Source of the DNA: Cladobotryum mycophilum
Lineage: Eukaryota > Ascomycota > Sordariomycetes > Hypocreales > Hypocreaceae
Reading direction: 5' to 3'
NCBI GenBank assembly: GCA_036429605.1
Contig: JAVFKD010000004.1
Location: forward strand, 2,356,001-2,420,000
DNA length: 64,000 bases
The notes under the pieces are model-generated. The model made no database searches and was not told the origin of the DNA. It worked only from the letters and a program-made list of their open reading frames with translations. Of the stretch, positions 32,324 to 43,562 are shown piece after piece. How positions within the stretch are numbered: position 1 is the first letter of the stretch; every line of letters begins with the position of its first letter. The position numbers and the translations under genes were made by a program.

Positions 32324-34961
32324 GGCGGGCAATAGTATGTGACTGAAGAAGGACAAAAGACGAAAAAGAATTACTTTTCACGGCCTAGAGTGAAGAATGG
32401 CAAAGTCGATGATGTGGAATGAATCAATTGACGAACAATGAGTGCCGGGAAGAGTTAAAGTACCTAGGTTTATACTTGTAATATATGTCAAGATGGCTTT
32501 AAAGATAAAAGATCCCCCTGGGATGATTTTTCGAGGTGCCAAGTCCCATTAGAGACCTTGCATATCGATTAGCCGGATCAGGTCGTGCTAAGACAGATTA
32601 CAGGCATTGCATTGGCTGAAGGGCCGCAAAACACGCCGCCGGTTAATCTGGACCCGAGATTGAGATGAAGCGCTGGAGCTTATTCTAATTAAAATTCTAC
32701 GAATACGCACGACGAATCCAGAACGATAATATTCCACCTCCAAAAATACAAGACTTACTTTCGAGTATTTATACCTACCTAGTACTACCGCCGCATAAGA
32801 CAGAGATGCCTCCGAATACGAATACGAGGAATAATACGCACAGCATCCACACCTTGATGCAGGATCTGTACAGCTGCCTAGAGAATATCCACCCAACGTA
32901 ATACATACAAATCAGATCCCTATTCTCAATATGGATTCTGACGCTCCAGAAGAGGCTTGGCTACAGCTACGACTGGAAGTTGAAAGATCCCTTCTTCGTA
33001 TTTTCTAGAACATGACCTCTTTACGGTAATAGTCGGTCGGCTTCATGTCCAGCAACCAGGGGGTGCTCTCAGGTTCTCATTTGCATGCATCAGCATTGCG
33101 GGATACGATCGCTCATCACTCTCGACTCAAATTGACTCGGCATTTTCTGAGCTACTAGGACTACCTACCCATTGACAACAGATTGCGAGTGACGAACAAT
33201 AATGGACTCATCCAGGCCGCATCGACTTTGTCCGCGGAAGAGGAGCAGGAGCAGAGTCAATCGCTATGAGTTATCAGCATAGTGAGGTACAGTTCGTTTG
33301 AGCTGGTAAGGTTGGTAAGTGTGGTCATCTCGGAGACGACGACTCAGGTTAAGCATTGGAATAGAACCACTGCGACAAGCCCCGCACGCATCCGACTTGT
33401 GTCGCGTGTGCAAGGCCAAAGACAGAGCGGATTATCGCAAGCAGTTTTCAACCACGTTCATGCCTCGGCACAAGCCTCGTATGAGTCTCAAGACCTTTAA
33501 CGAAATCATGGCTGGGGTTCCAGGGATCCAAACATTCGATGCTACTTTAAAGCAACAAAGCATACCGCTGGAGCTACGAGCTGTCTTGAACCTGGCAGTA
33601 TCAGCTAATGAGGCCAGGGATATTCTCAATGGGACTCAAAGTATGACACAGTTGATCTTGCCATTGGCTTGCTCAAGAATCGGCTCATCAAAGACAGTTC
33701 CGGTATTGGCTGGCAGGGTTGATGCATCCAACATACCCAGCCTATGAAATAGCCCATCAGTCTTTAGTTCACAAGTTGGGTATCATGGAGTTTCTCCCCA
33801 AACCGCCAACGTTTTCTTACCTGCTACTTGCTCCTGCACTGATGCAAATGGCTCGGCCACCATTCCGCACACGCTCAGTCAAACCAGTCAAACCATCGAC
33901 TATCTCCACTATGATAGGAATACAGTACTCAGCTACTATGAATATTTGCTTGTCTTCTTGATTCAGAATTTGGCAGAGCTCCTGCGTGGAAATACCGTTA
34001 CTATGAGAAGACCGGAAATTCCTCCTGTCTATCTGTACACCATTAAGGATTACCCTTGGGAGACATGAAGGCAATTAAAGCGCCATCTTGTGACATTTGC
34101 TTCCAAGCGAGAGCAGCTTGGTTGCCCAATCATTCAACTTTTAAAATCCTTCTCGTAAAGGCTGTTATACCGTGCCCCATTATCGCATTGGCCGAGATGG
34201 GTGGTTAATCCACTGACAAATAGAAACGTTCATATTGGTGCATTCTCTTTCATCTGGCGTTCAGGAATACGAGCCCAATGTGCATTATACAGCCTATGGA
34301 AGGGCTTGATATCGAAATTCTCGATGATTGGCTCGGGATGTTGAAGCTCACCCTACAATCTAAATATGCTAGTCAACAGGATGCGAATGTGCTCTTCCTT
34401 ATGATCGCAAGCCACCTAGACAATCATATTATACACGCATAACTGGGACGATTCAATAGCTTCAGCATCCAGGGTAGTGGCCAAGTCGCTTTTTAGTTGG
34501 GGAAATGCATCATTGGTTTTGGTAAAACTTTGGGGTGGATGAAAATGCATAGAGAAAGCACACCAACTCAAGCTTGATACCAGTGCTCCTTCATTCCCCC
34601 ATTAATGGCACAAAAAGAAGATTTACGAGATGGGTGGTTAGGTAGATAGGTTCAGAAAACACACCAAATCTGCTACTACTATCTCGTCGATGGCGATGAT
34701 CTTGCCCCCTTAAGGTTTGTGGCTGCCATCGGGCAAGCCCTTCAAAGGTTCTTTGCATACTAAAAATACCAAATGGTTGCTTTTAGGCTAGTATAGTATG
34801 CCAAAGCTTCCCCCGGAATCCTTCAATGTCACGATAAGGCATGTGCCCTTTTTGGGGAGAAGTTTCCCTTATAAATTTCTAGTTTTCTACACCTCTTCAC
34901 GACTGAGTTTCTTTGGTAGTTAGGGCTATGAGACTCGAGATCTTCGACTTGGGCCATCAAA
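32324..34961. other. Gene-poor region
   Basis: 2.6 kb upstream of EBP and of the UNC93-like gene. An open frame at 33319-33747 (CRVCKAKDRADYRKQF) has some protein-like character but no clean gene model. The rest is ordinary to AT-rich sequence with no RNA gene or transposon hallmarks. Confidence 0.5.
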
Positions 34962-36494
34962 ATGTCACAGACGAGTGAAGCAAATCAAACACCTTCCGTC
35001 GATAGACAAGTCGACGAAGCTCAAGCTATACACCATGTCTCTCCGTCTGAGACGCCCAATGCCCTTGATGGAGAACCTCATTCGTCCAAGCTGGTAAAGG
35101 TCTACGCTCATCCATGGACTCAAATTCTTCTCATCAGCTTCATCTGCTTTTGTCTCCCGGGTGTAGGTATTCACTTCCATTCTCTAGGAGGCAACTGGCT
35201 TACGTGGAAGGGGGGGGCATAGATGTACAATGCCTTGACCGGACTGGGAGGATCCGGCCAAGTAGACTCAACCGTCGCCTCCAACGCCAACGTCGCGCTG
35301 CTATCGACCACGGCTGCCACAGCACTATTCATCGTAGGACCCATCTTCTCCTGGATCGGGCCCAGGATCTGCTTCCTCGTTGGCGGCTGGACATATGCCT
35401 TGTACAGTGGTAGTCTGCTCGGTTTCAACCATACCAAGAATGGCAGCTTTGTCATTGCCTCGGGTGCTATCCTGGGCATCGGGGCGTCCTTTCTTTGGAT
35501 CGTGCAGGGTGCGATTATGACTACCTACGTGAATGAATCTCAAAAGGGGAGAGCTATTGCGGTGTTTTGGATCATCTTCAACCTCGGCGGCGGGATCGGG
35601 TCGCTGGCATCCTTCGGTATCAACTACCATTCGAGAAGTGACACGGTATCAAACTCGACCTACATCGCTCTTATGGCCGTCATGATTTTCGGATGGATCC
35701 TGGGCGTCTTCATCTGCTCCCCGTCACGCATCCGCCTGGCGCAGCTGCACAGGGCGGTGGAAACCGAGAAGCACTCTTTTCGCGGCACACTGGATATTGC
35801 TGTGCGCACCATGATGAAGTGGAGGGTCGCTTGCATGATCCCCCTCTTCTTCTCTGCCAACATCTTCTACAGTTATCAGCAGAACAACGTCAATGGCCTG
35901 ACCTTTAACATTCGAACCCGCTCGCTCAACAGCGCCCTGTACTGGATCGCCCAGATGTTTGGTGGCTTATTCATTGGCGTGGCCCTCGATCTTCCCTGGT
36001 TGGATCGCCCCGGTCGAGCCCGTCTCGGTTGGGCCATTCTCTTTGTCACCGGCATGGCAATCTGGGGAGGCGGATATCAGTTCCAGAAATGGCAAGACAG
36101 ACATTTCGCCCAGGGCCACAAGCAAGACCTCGACTACCTCGACGGGAAAGCCTCCACCGGACCCATCTTCCTTTACATCTTCTACGGCATGTACGACGCC
36201 CTGTGGCAGGGCTTCTCCTACTGGCTCATCGGCACGGAATCAAACAGCGCGGCGCGAGCCGCCATCCTCACCGGGGCGTATAAATCGTTCCAGGCGTGTG
36301 GAGGGGCCATGGCATGAAGACTCAATGCAATTGGGAAGAGCGGCATGCTGCAGCTGGGGATGGACTGGGGACTGTGCATCGGGTCACTGGTCATTGTCCT
36401 GCCTACTGTTTTGACTGTGTCGAAGACGACGGAGGCGGAAACGGAGTCGGGGGCTACGCTGGACGAGGAGCCAGTGTCCAAAACAGCCGATTGA
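34962..36494 (+). CDS. UNC93-like MFS membrane protein, interrupted by an in-frame TGA
   Basis: Polytopic protein of the fungal UNC93/DUF895 transporter family. Exons 34962-35162 and 35223 onward (intron 60 bp, GTAGGT donor). An acidic cytoplasmic N-terminus of about 50 residues precedes TM1 (ILLISFICFCLPG), followed by MYNALTGLGGSGQVD, the family signature. About ten more helices follow. TGA at 36315-36317 falls after CGGAMA, where relatives have Trp-Arg. The frame then stays open for 58 codons, encoding a last helix (LCIGSLVIVLPTVLTV) and an acidic tail, ending in TGA at 36494. A single G-to-A change explains the break. The product without it would be 431 aa; with the early stop the last helix is lost. 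Confidence 0.88.
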
Positions 36495-37288
36495 ATATTC
36501 CCTAGATACCGAGAGGGGTTTGTCTAAACGGAAATTGTATCTCCTTTTCTCTTATGAGCTAGGTTTATAGATATTATATACATTCCTAGCACAATAATAA
36601 ATCGGTCACAAATTCTAACGAGTACTGAACTCTATACTCTAGAGTTTCTTCTTCTTCTTCTTCTTTCTTTCTTTTTTTTTTTAAAAAAAAAAGGAAAAGA
36701 AAAGAAAAAGCCTTGATAAATATTAGATACGGTTTCAGTTTCGATTGCTTCAGATATCAGATCAATACAGAGTATTTATATATCTCGCCCGTGACTCAAT
36801 CAAACCTTCGTCCTTCAACAAACCTAACCCCCTTTTCCCCATTTACCTTTATTCCTTTAACTTTCTTCCCGACACCTTTGCAATAATAAATTCAGGAACT
36901 CTCTGTAGCCAGCCACCAAAAGTTAACCCCCCCCAGAATAGGTCATAAATGGTGAGCCCAAATTTTCCAATTTACTGATTCCAATCACTTATTGACCAAG
37001 ACCACAAGTATAAAGAGCTTACATCTTGCAAGAAAGTTTGCAAAATTTCTTTTCTCCAGGACATCACAGTCAGTCGCTTTAAGTACTTCCTCGTCAAACA
37101 AAGAACCACTCATCTTGATACAATACAACACCCACTCCTTCAAACACTTCTCATCATCAAAGAGACTCTCATCATCATCTCTCATCTCTCTAAAGACTCC
37201 CAAAGTCTCCAATCATTCTCTTCACAATCCCATCAGCAAAACCTTCACGCAAACAAAGCCCGTGGCGTTCCGTCCATACTCTTGACAA
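36495..37288. other. Intergenic region
   Basis: AT-rich 3' flank of the UNC93-like gene, with a simple repeat at 36644-36710, then the leader of the 300-aa ORF. No other gene seen. Confidence 0.5.
36644..36710. repeat. (CTT)n and poly-T/poly-A inverted tract
   Basis: A CTT/CTTT tract runs into about twelve T, followed at once by about twelve A and then GAAAA repeats. Pyrimidine and purine arms are near-complementary, so the region can fold into a hairpin. Confidence 0.8.
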
Positions 37289-38191
37289 ATGAGCGCAAAC
37301 CGCAATAGGACCAGAAGGGAGAGGATGGATCCCATGAACGACACCATGGAAGCTATCCAATTCACCCAAAGTCTCCTCGATAATGAAGTGAAAAGATTCA
37401 TCAGCCCCCTTACCCACCTTAAAATAGGGACTCTCATCAAGGCCTGTAACAGGGCTCAGATCTATGGATATCAGGCCAACACCATTGCGGCGATAGTCAG
37501 AGACCTGGATGGACGGCTGGTAGAGGACAGGAAGTTTGAGCAGGCCGCCTACAAACTGCAGGCGATGAACATAGACTGGTTCTTCCTCAGGTACGGGGCG
37601 TATCACCCGACAGCGGCGGCGGCAAGTATGCGCCAGCAGGTCGAGGAGCAACTTACTGTGCCGGAGCAAAGGCCAGCTCGGGACCCAATAGAAGGGGAGA
37701 TAGAAAGGGCCTTTCTTAACCGTTCTTGGATCGAGATTGATACGGTTCTAGACCTGGAGGAAAGGACATGGGATGCGTGGATGCGAGAGTGTGTGGCCTT
37801 GCCATTGGGGCGTCCGCCGCCGCCCCCTATTCACCTGACAGATGTCCTCTACGACCTCTGCTTCATACTCTTCGCACTTCCCTTTTCAGACACACGAGAC
37901 CGCATCAAAGAATATGCAAACATGAAAAGAGACGAGGCGGGCGCCCGCATGAGCCTACAGCAAATGATTGAGGAGGGGAAAAGGGAGCTACTTGCACAAC
38001 GACTAAAGGATGACCTCCTTGGCCTGTGTCATATGCCCCTACTCTGCGGCAGGTTCATAAACGTGACGCGGGAGAGGATCAAGCAAATAGCTTGCGATCA
38101 CGGCTTGTTCCAAAGGAATGGTGGGGGATTCGGAGGCCTTGCTTTTCAAGAGTGCAGAGGAGCTAGGGGGCCAGAGTCACAGAACGACTAG
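37289..38191 (+). CDS. Hypothetical protein, mainly helical, 300 aa
   Basis: Single-exon ORF with even amino-acid composition over its whole length, a good sign of a real gene. The N-terminus is basic (MSANRNRTRRERMD). Helix-rich segments follow, including WIEIDTVLDLEERTWDAW and LLAQRLKDDLLGLCHMPLL. A short polyproline sits at about residue 175 (GRPPPPPIHL). There is no signal peptide or membrane span. I do not recognise the family. Its isolation between gene-poor flanks and lack of introns suggest a lineage-specific gene. An internal start at residue 13 or 16 is possible. Confidence 0.65.
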   Translation: MSANRNRTRRERMDPMNDTMEAIQFTQSLLDNEVKRFISPLTHLKIGTLIKACNRAQIYGYQANTIAAIVRDLDGRLVEDRKFEQAAYKLQAMNIDWFFLRYGAYHPTAAAASMRQQVEEQLTVPEQRPARDPIEGEIERAFLNRSWIEIDTVLDLEERTWDAWMRECVALPLGRPPPPPIHLTDVLYDLCFILFALPFSDTRDRIKEYANMKRDEAGARMSLQQMIEEGKRELLAQRLKDDLLGLCHMPLLCGRFINVTRERIKQIACDHGLFQRNGGGFGGLAFQECRGARGPESQND

Positions 38192-38542
38192 GGGTTTTTG
38201 TATCTCTCGGTTACTCTCTTGTCTCCCAGTTACCTCCATTGCTCTAACTTTATCTTGTGGCTTCTCGTTTCCCCTCGCTTCTCCCTGGTTCTCTCATGTA
38301 TATTAATTTGTCCTATTCTTCTGGTTTTCCGGGGGAGGGGGGTTCTTTCGTTTTTCGTGTATAGGGGTATAATGGGCGCTGGTAGAGTTTTATGGCAAAA
38401 TATCATTATTAAATAGGTAGTCATAAATTCTAAATGGGAATCATATCAATCCAAAATTCAAAAGCCAAAAGCTAAAAAACAAAAGTCATAATCCACCCCC
38501 TCCCCTCATTCGTTCCAGTCATCCAAACAATCCCCTTTTATG
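38192..38542. other. Convergent 3' flanks
   Basis: AT-rich; no gene or RNA seen. Confidence 0.5.
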
Positions 38543-39591
38543 CTAACCCCTCCTTAGCCCGTCCCCTTCAGCAGGTAATTCGACGAGGGACGAAGCAGGC
38601 ATCTCATGTGCCTGCGTGCGAGGATCGACCGGCATATGCTTCCATTCATTCGACGCCAGTTCGGTGCTCTCAATCTTCTCGTGCTTCCTCCTCCGCAGCA
38701 GGAGCATCGCGACGGAACCAATGACAGCAAGCACACCGAGGGCGACGCCGATGCCTATACCGGCCTTTGCTCCCCCAGATAAGCCTGACTCCTTCTTGGT
38801 CGGCTTATTCGACGGTGCTGGGGGGTGCTTGTCGTTGTGGGTTCATTGGTCTTTCTTGGGCTTGTGGTCGTTGGCGTAGAGGTCGACAGGTCGCTCGCCT
38901 TGAAGTTGAGCTGGAACATGGGCGCATAGAGCGTCATGGTTTGCTTTTGCCACGTTACTGTACCACCACTAAGAGTCGATGATTTGTCATAAAAGCTGTC
39001 GAACGTGTAAGTCCCGGCATCCGTAATGTCTGTGGCATCGCAGTAAGCAGTCGGGACATTAGTGCTCTTTGTGACAGTGAGCATGCAAGTGTTGCCATTG
39101 ACGTTGGTACACGCGAAGCCGCTATGAAAAAAAGGTTCATGTCAGTCGTTCATCATCATCATCAACGGTCGTCCAGGATTAGCCGCCCATGCAATTACGG
39201 GCGGATAACCTTAGTTCAAGGGTTAGACGTACGGTGGACAGCAGCCGACGGCAGTCTCTCCTTCAAATAGCTTAAACTGCGTATCCCAGTCTGGCCGCTG
39301 GTTATAAATGGCTGTACAAGCAGACGTGTATCCAGACGGACACGCCAACCCGGGCGAGTAAAATCCCCATCCAAAAAATGGCCATGAAGGAGAGGTCACC
39401 CCGGGCTTGGCCGGCGGCCAACAGGCCGTGTTATCTCGTGGCGATCCATTGCTTGCCGAATCACACGACTGAGCTCTGAACGCTTGCGAGCATGTCGAAC
39501 ACGGAGGCATAAAGAGTGAGCAAGTCTCCGGCATAGTCCATGTTGTCGTGAGCGGACCTAGATTAGTCCCTGAGAGATTTGTGCGAGACAT
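38543..39591 (-). CDS. Single-pass membrane protein with Cys-rich extracellular domain (one-base frame break)
   Basis: Exons 39591-39233 and 39121-38543 (intron 39122-39232, GTACGT donor). The N-terminal part begins MSRTNLSGTNLGPLTTTW and has the fungal surface pattern CPSGYTSAC followed by CCPPGFACTNVNGNTC, the intron splitting the second Pro codon. A Thr/Ser/Pro linker follows, then a Gly-rich helix (GIGIGVALGVLAVIGSVAML) and an RRRKHEK stop-transfer, with a cytoplasmic tail of about 45 residues. Linker and helix lie in different frames as written; one extra C in the run at 38820-38825 (G6 on plus) joins them, giving 312 aa. No N-terminal signal peptide is seen, so the membrane helix may direct insertion. 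Possibly a wall sensor; function not known. Confidence 0.78.
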
Positions 39592-40882
39592 TTCTGCTTT
39601 GTGACGTATGCAATCGCCAGTACAAGTACAAGGAAAGAAGGCCTGCAGCCAATTCTCAAACAGCAAAGGCCGACAAGGCAGTTTATTAGAGGGAGAAAGA
39701 GAGAAGGAAAGAAAGAAAGAAATCAGAAGACTAGAGAGGGGACGACGAGGCTGGCGGGTGCAAACTCCAATGCGGAGCTGCACGCGGTAAACCCGCCCGA
39801 CACCGATGTGTTTGGCCCATGATTAAAAGACCTGCATATGCATATAGAAACAGGGAATCAGATCCTATCAATATGCGCATTTCTCCAACCAGGCGGACAA
39901 GGGCAGGGTTACCTCAGCTTCAGCTCAAAGGGCCCATCAATATCGGACCATTCCAAATTCCAGCGCAGATCTCCATTGGCTACTCCACTGCAGACCACAC
40001 GGTCGTGAAACAACCAAGGTGCATCCTACCACCGCAAAGTGACACCCAAAGGGTCCAGGGGGTTGAGAGGCGATGATCCTTTCGAAAAGCGTACGGCGAC
40101 CAATGGAAACAGAGGCAAGAGAACGCCTTACAGGCTTGGCTAGTTCAGGGCGCTTAAAAGACGTCCATGCTCCAACCTCTCCAGCTCCCCTTTGCGCGGG
40201 CCGCCCATCAACTAATTTTAGGTCCCACGATTTGGGCTTGCACATAGTCTATCTAGTACATGGATGATAAAACCCATGATGAGAACCCGACAGCATGGAT
40301 AGAGCCTATTTTAAGCTTGTCGGAATCAGGAGACCGAAGAGGGGTAGGAGATGTAGAGGAACGAGAGGAATAAAAAGGAATGCGTGTCATTGGGAGAGGA
40401 GCAACAACGTCATGTCTTGTATACACTACTGACCTGGCTTGTTTGCGTCTTATTACCGTCGAGCATTGTATTTTAAGCTGCTTCTTCGACCTTTATTCTG
40501 TGCCCACCCCATTGTTGTTGATGTAGAACCCAAGGGAGAAAATGAAGGAAATGCCAAGGCCAAGGCAACAGTTGCAGTTCAGCCGCACTGATCCCCCTAC
40601 TTGGTCCATGTGACATGGGCTGCCAATACCATGGCCCTTCTTTGACATCCATGTGTTTCGAAAAGATTGGTCCAAAATTGGTGGGTGGTATCACAGGATA
40701 GATAGATGGATAAATTTCTCGGAAAGCCGCCATCAAGCTGTGCAAGCATGGTAGAGTAGATACAGTTACACGTACAAAATCATTACCCGACACATTCCAT
40801 TAGGCTCATTATCGCCGGTTGACCTCCAACAAACCAGACACCACAGTCAAATGCAGTGCCTAGTAACCTGATATATCCTTTC
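39592..40882. other. Intergenic region
   Basis: Upstream region of the membrane protein and 3' flank of the RBR ligase. An AAGAA-rich stretch lies at about 39690-39725. Short ORFs do not look real. Confidence 0.5.
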
Positions 40883-42749
40883 TCAATAATATTCCTCGTC
40901 AAGTCGATTGTAGCGACACTCTCCACATGCCCACAACCCACACTCTCTACACTCGTAGATGAACCAAGGTAGAACATCTCCACATATCTCACACTCATGC
41001 TCACCGCGCAAATACTTGAAATCGTCGTGCTCGCATTCATCGTCATTCCTCAGTCGTTCGACTTGCACAGCTACTGCCTGCGCTCGCTGTTCTCCTTGCA
41101 AGGCCCTGGCGTTGGGATCCCTCTCCACTCGTTCATTTGCCGTACGGATAAGGCTTCCCTCGTCCCAAAGAATACATTGGCAGTTCTTCCACTTGGCACC
41201 ACACACGTAACAGAACTGGGCCTTGCAACGGCAAGCTAAAGAAGAGTTAGCTACTGCATCTCTGTTTGATCAAAGACAATGGCCTACTTATATGATTGCA
41301 CCCAAGGTCCAACTCTACTACCCTGTGGCAGGAGTAGCAGCGCTGCCATCCATTCTTTTTCGAAACCTCAAGTACCATCTGGGTTGCGCTGTCTTTTGGA
41401 CATTCCTTTTCATGCATCTTCCCCTTACATAGAATGCACGTCTTCTTATTGCAACGTACACAAGTGCCAACATCGTTCTTGATGAACTGTAATGGTATAA
41501 ACGTCGAACAAGCCGGGTCATGACAATACGTTCGGTTAGGAGTTCTGAATTCGATTTCCTTTGCCTTGAATTCCCCGGCTAGTTTTGACGACAGAATGTT
41601 TCGATGATCTTCCAGAGGAATTGACTTTTTGCAGCAGCGGGGTGGAAACAGAGACTCATCTTTTATGGACATTTCGAACAATCTTGTGAGACACTTGCGA
41701 CAATACTGATGTGAGCATGGGCATTTAGCCATATCAGAGGCAGGAGTAGACTCTCCACAAGCTATGCAATCGCCTAGTTCATTAAGATCTGGGTCCAGTT
41801 GCCGCTTTCTTCCAGTTCCTTGGGCTGGCGGTTGAACGAACAGTGTTGGTTCTCGAAATATAATAGGGGTAAATGAATGGCCTTCATTGCGAGATCCCTC
41901 CTCCCCACTTGAGCTTTTTTCAGAAGTTGTAGCTGTGGTATTTCCTGAATGATCGACTTTCTGCCTTTTAGTTGCCGAATAATCATCAGTTATTCCGTTT
42001 GGGGCTGGTCTTTTACCCTGACCTGGCGTTGTGCTTGACCCTGGAGCCCGCGCCGAGATAGGTCCACTGGTTGGAAGAAACGCCGCACTAGAGCCATACA
42101 TCTTTGGCCACTTCTCTGTGGGTGCGTTGTCGGGCGTACTATTTATTGGCCTTTTATTTGGGTTCGACCTTGGTGCTGCGTTGCCTGGAATGGTAGCCGT
42201 TGCCGGAGTCGACTGGTTGTTTGAACTCTGGACTTTCCTTGCTTCAACTTGGATAGGAGGTTGGGGTTTGGCTGAAATTGTGATCATGCTTGGGGGCGGC
42301 ATTCGGCCAAATGCCTGAGTTTGGCCTGGGTTAGATGTGCTGTTTGGCTGGTGTACATTTCTTGGAGGCCGAGGTTGTCCAGAGAGGGGGCGGTTTGGCT
42401 GATGGTTAATGATGGGTTGATGCGGCGCGGGTGGTCGTCCAGCGTTCTGATTACCTTCACCTCGGGCCAATCTCTGTGCCATCTCGCGGTCCTGAAGAGC
42501 CTGTTCTTCTTCTTGGATAGAGGCGGTAATAATGTCGCCATCAGACATCACTGCACGCGCAACGCTCATCGTTATAGTCCGATCCCCTCGATAAGCACTG
42601 ACAGTCATGAGCTCCGTCCTGTAGAGTTCGAGAGCAAGGCCAAAATCAGACGCTTGCTCAGTGTGGCTCCGGTCCTTTATTTGGCTCTTCATGGACTTCA
42701 ACTCCTCCCACTGGAGTTGGAGTGCTAGTTGGATACTCCGTTCATCCAT
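40883..42749 (-). CDS. RBR (RING-IBR-RING) E3 ubiquitin ligase
   Basis: Transfers ubiquitin from an E2 through a Cys thioester. Exons 42749-41288 and 41235-40883 give 604 aa (intron 41236-41287). The N-terminal 330 residues are helical then Pro/Ser/Asn-rich and probably disordered. RING1 starts CIACGES and includes CPCSHQYCRKC. The IBR has YCHDPACS, CVRCNKKTC and CKGKMHEKEC. RING2 reads RCYSCHRVVELDLGCNHI, then TCRCKAQFCYVCG after the intron; the Cys in GCNHI is at the usual catalytic place. The tail adds another likely zinc cluster (CEICGDVLPWFIYECREC). In-frame codons upstream of 42749 lack ATG. The substrate is unknown. Confidence 0.94.
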
Positions 42750-43562
42750 TTTGAGAAAGCCTCTTTCAACATAAGGAACAAATGATGATATAGGGAGTGA
42801 TGGAGGAAGCGCAAGGAAGAACGCAGAGTAATGGCAGAATAATTGGCAATTACTGCAAACAGTCCAGAGAGAAATGAAGGTTACAAACCAGAAAAGAGGA
42901 GAGGAGAACAAGCGGCTCAAACAGCAGGCAGGTGAATTGAACTAGTGAGAGAGAGAGAGAGAGAGAGATTCCGAAAATGACGAGCGTCAGAAGAAGTCAC
43001 TCGACATTGATGTTGTTGAAGCCGTGAAGAAGATGACGTCGCTTCTGTTATTGATGTCCAGAGCAGAAAGTGAAAAAATTGTTGATGATGGTAAAGTGGA
43101 AGCTGGCAGAAGCTCCGCCATCGGAAGGTAGTGGGCAGATGATAGAGAGGGTTGATGCCTTGCACTTTCTTCCCTTCCGTCTTTCTCTAAAAAGCTGCTC
43201 ATCGCCTCACCGTGAGCTCACCGAAGGATCATTTCATTGGATGCTCTACCCAAGGGCACCTATTAAAATGTCCTATATAGCTCAGAGCTGTGTCCTTGGG
43301 CTGCCCAACGAAGCTGGAAAGCCAGCCAATAGCGGCGATGATAATTTTACCACCAAATCACTCGCCACTAAACTTGCCGAGTGTTTCGACGAGTATTTCA
43401 CTGTCCTAGCAAACCCAATATCGGCTTTTCGTATCAGAGGGAACGCTTAGAGCATGCCGTTTCATTGCCCGCTCTAATACTGGCTTCTTGACGTCTTGAT
43501 ACTGCCCTCGGGCTGAACAAACTATTATCTATTATCTATCAAAAGCATATATACCATGTTAC
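42750..43562. other. Intergenic region upstream of the RBR ligase
   Basis: Contains a (GA)n tract and the 3' flank of the Eco1-type finger gene. No further gene seen. Confidence 0.5.
42947..42968 (+). repeat. (GA)n microsatellite
   Basis: Eleven GA units, about 200 bp upstream of the RBR ligase start codon. Confidence 0.9.

Noticed and set aside
33319..33747. 142-aa plus-strand frame with CRVCKAK
   Set aside because: Partly protein-like, but no upstream or downstream exon joins it, no known domain is present, and alternative starts nearby hit stops. At best a gene remnant.
39592..39783. Signal-peptide-like extension of the Cys-rich membrane protein
   Set aside because: In-frame codons upstream of 39591 contain no ATG, and the Ser/Phe/Leu-rich stretch is encoded by a purine/pyrimidine simple repeat.
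42750..42920. N-terminal extension of the RBR ligase with a hydrophobic stretch
   Set aside because: The frame is open but contains no ATG upstream of 42749, and the hydrophobic look comes from the UTR and GA repeat.
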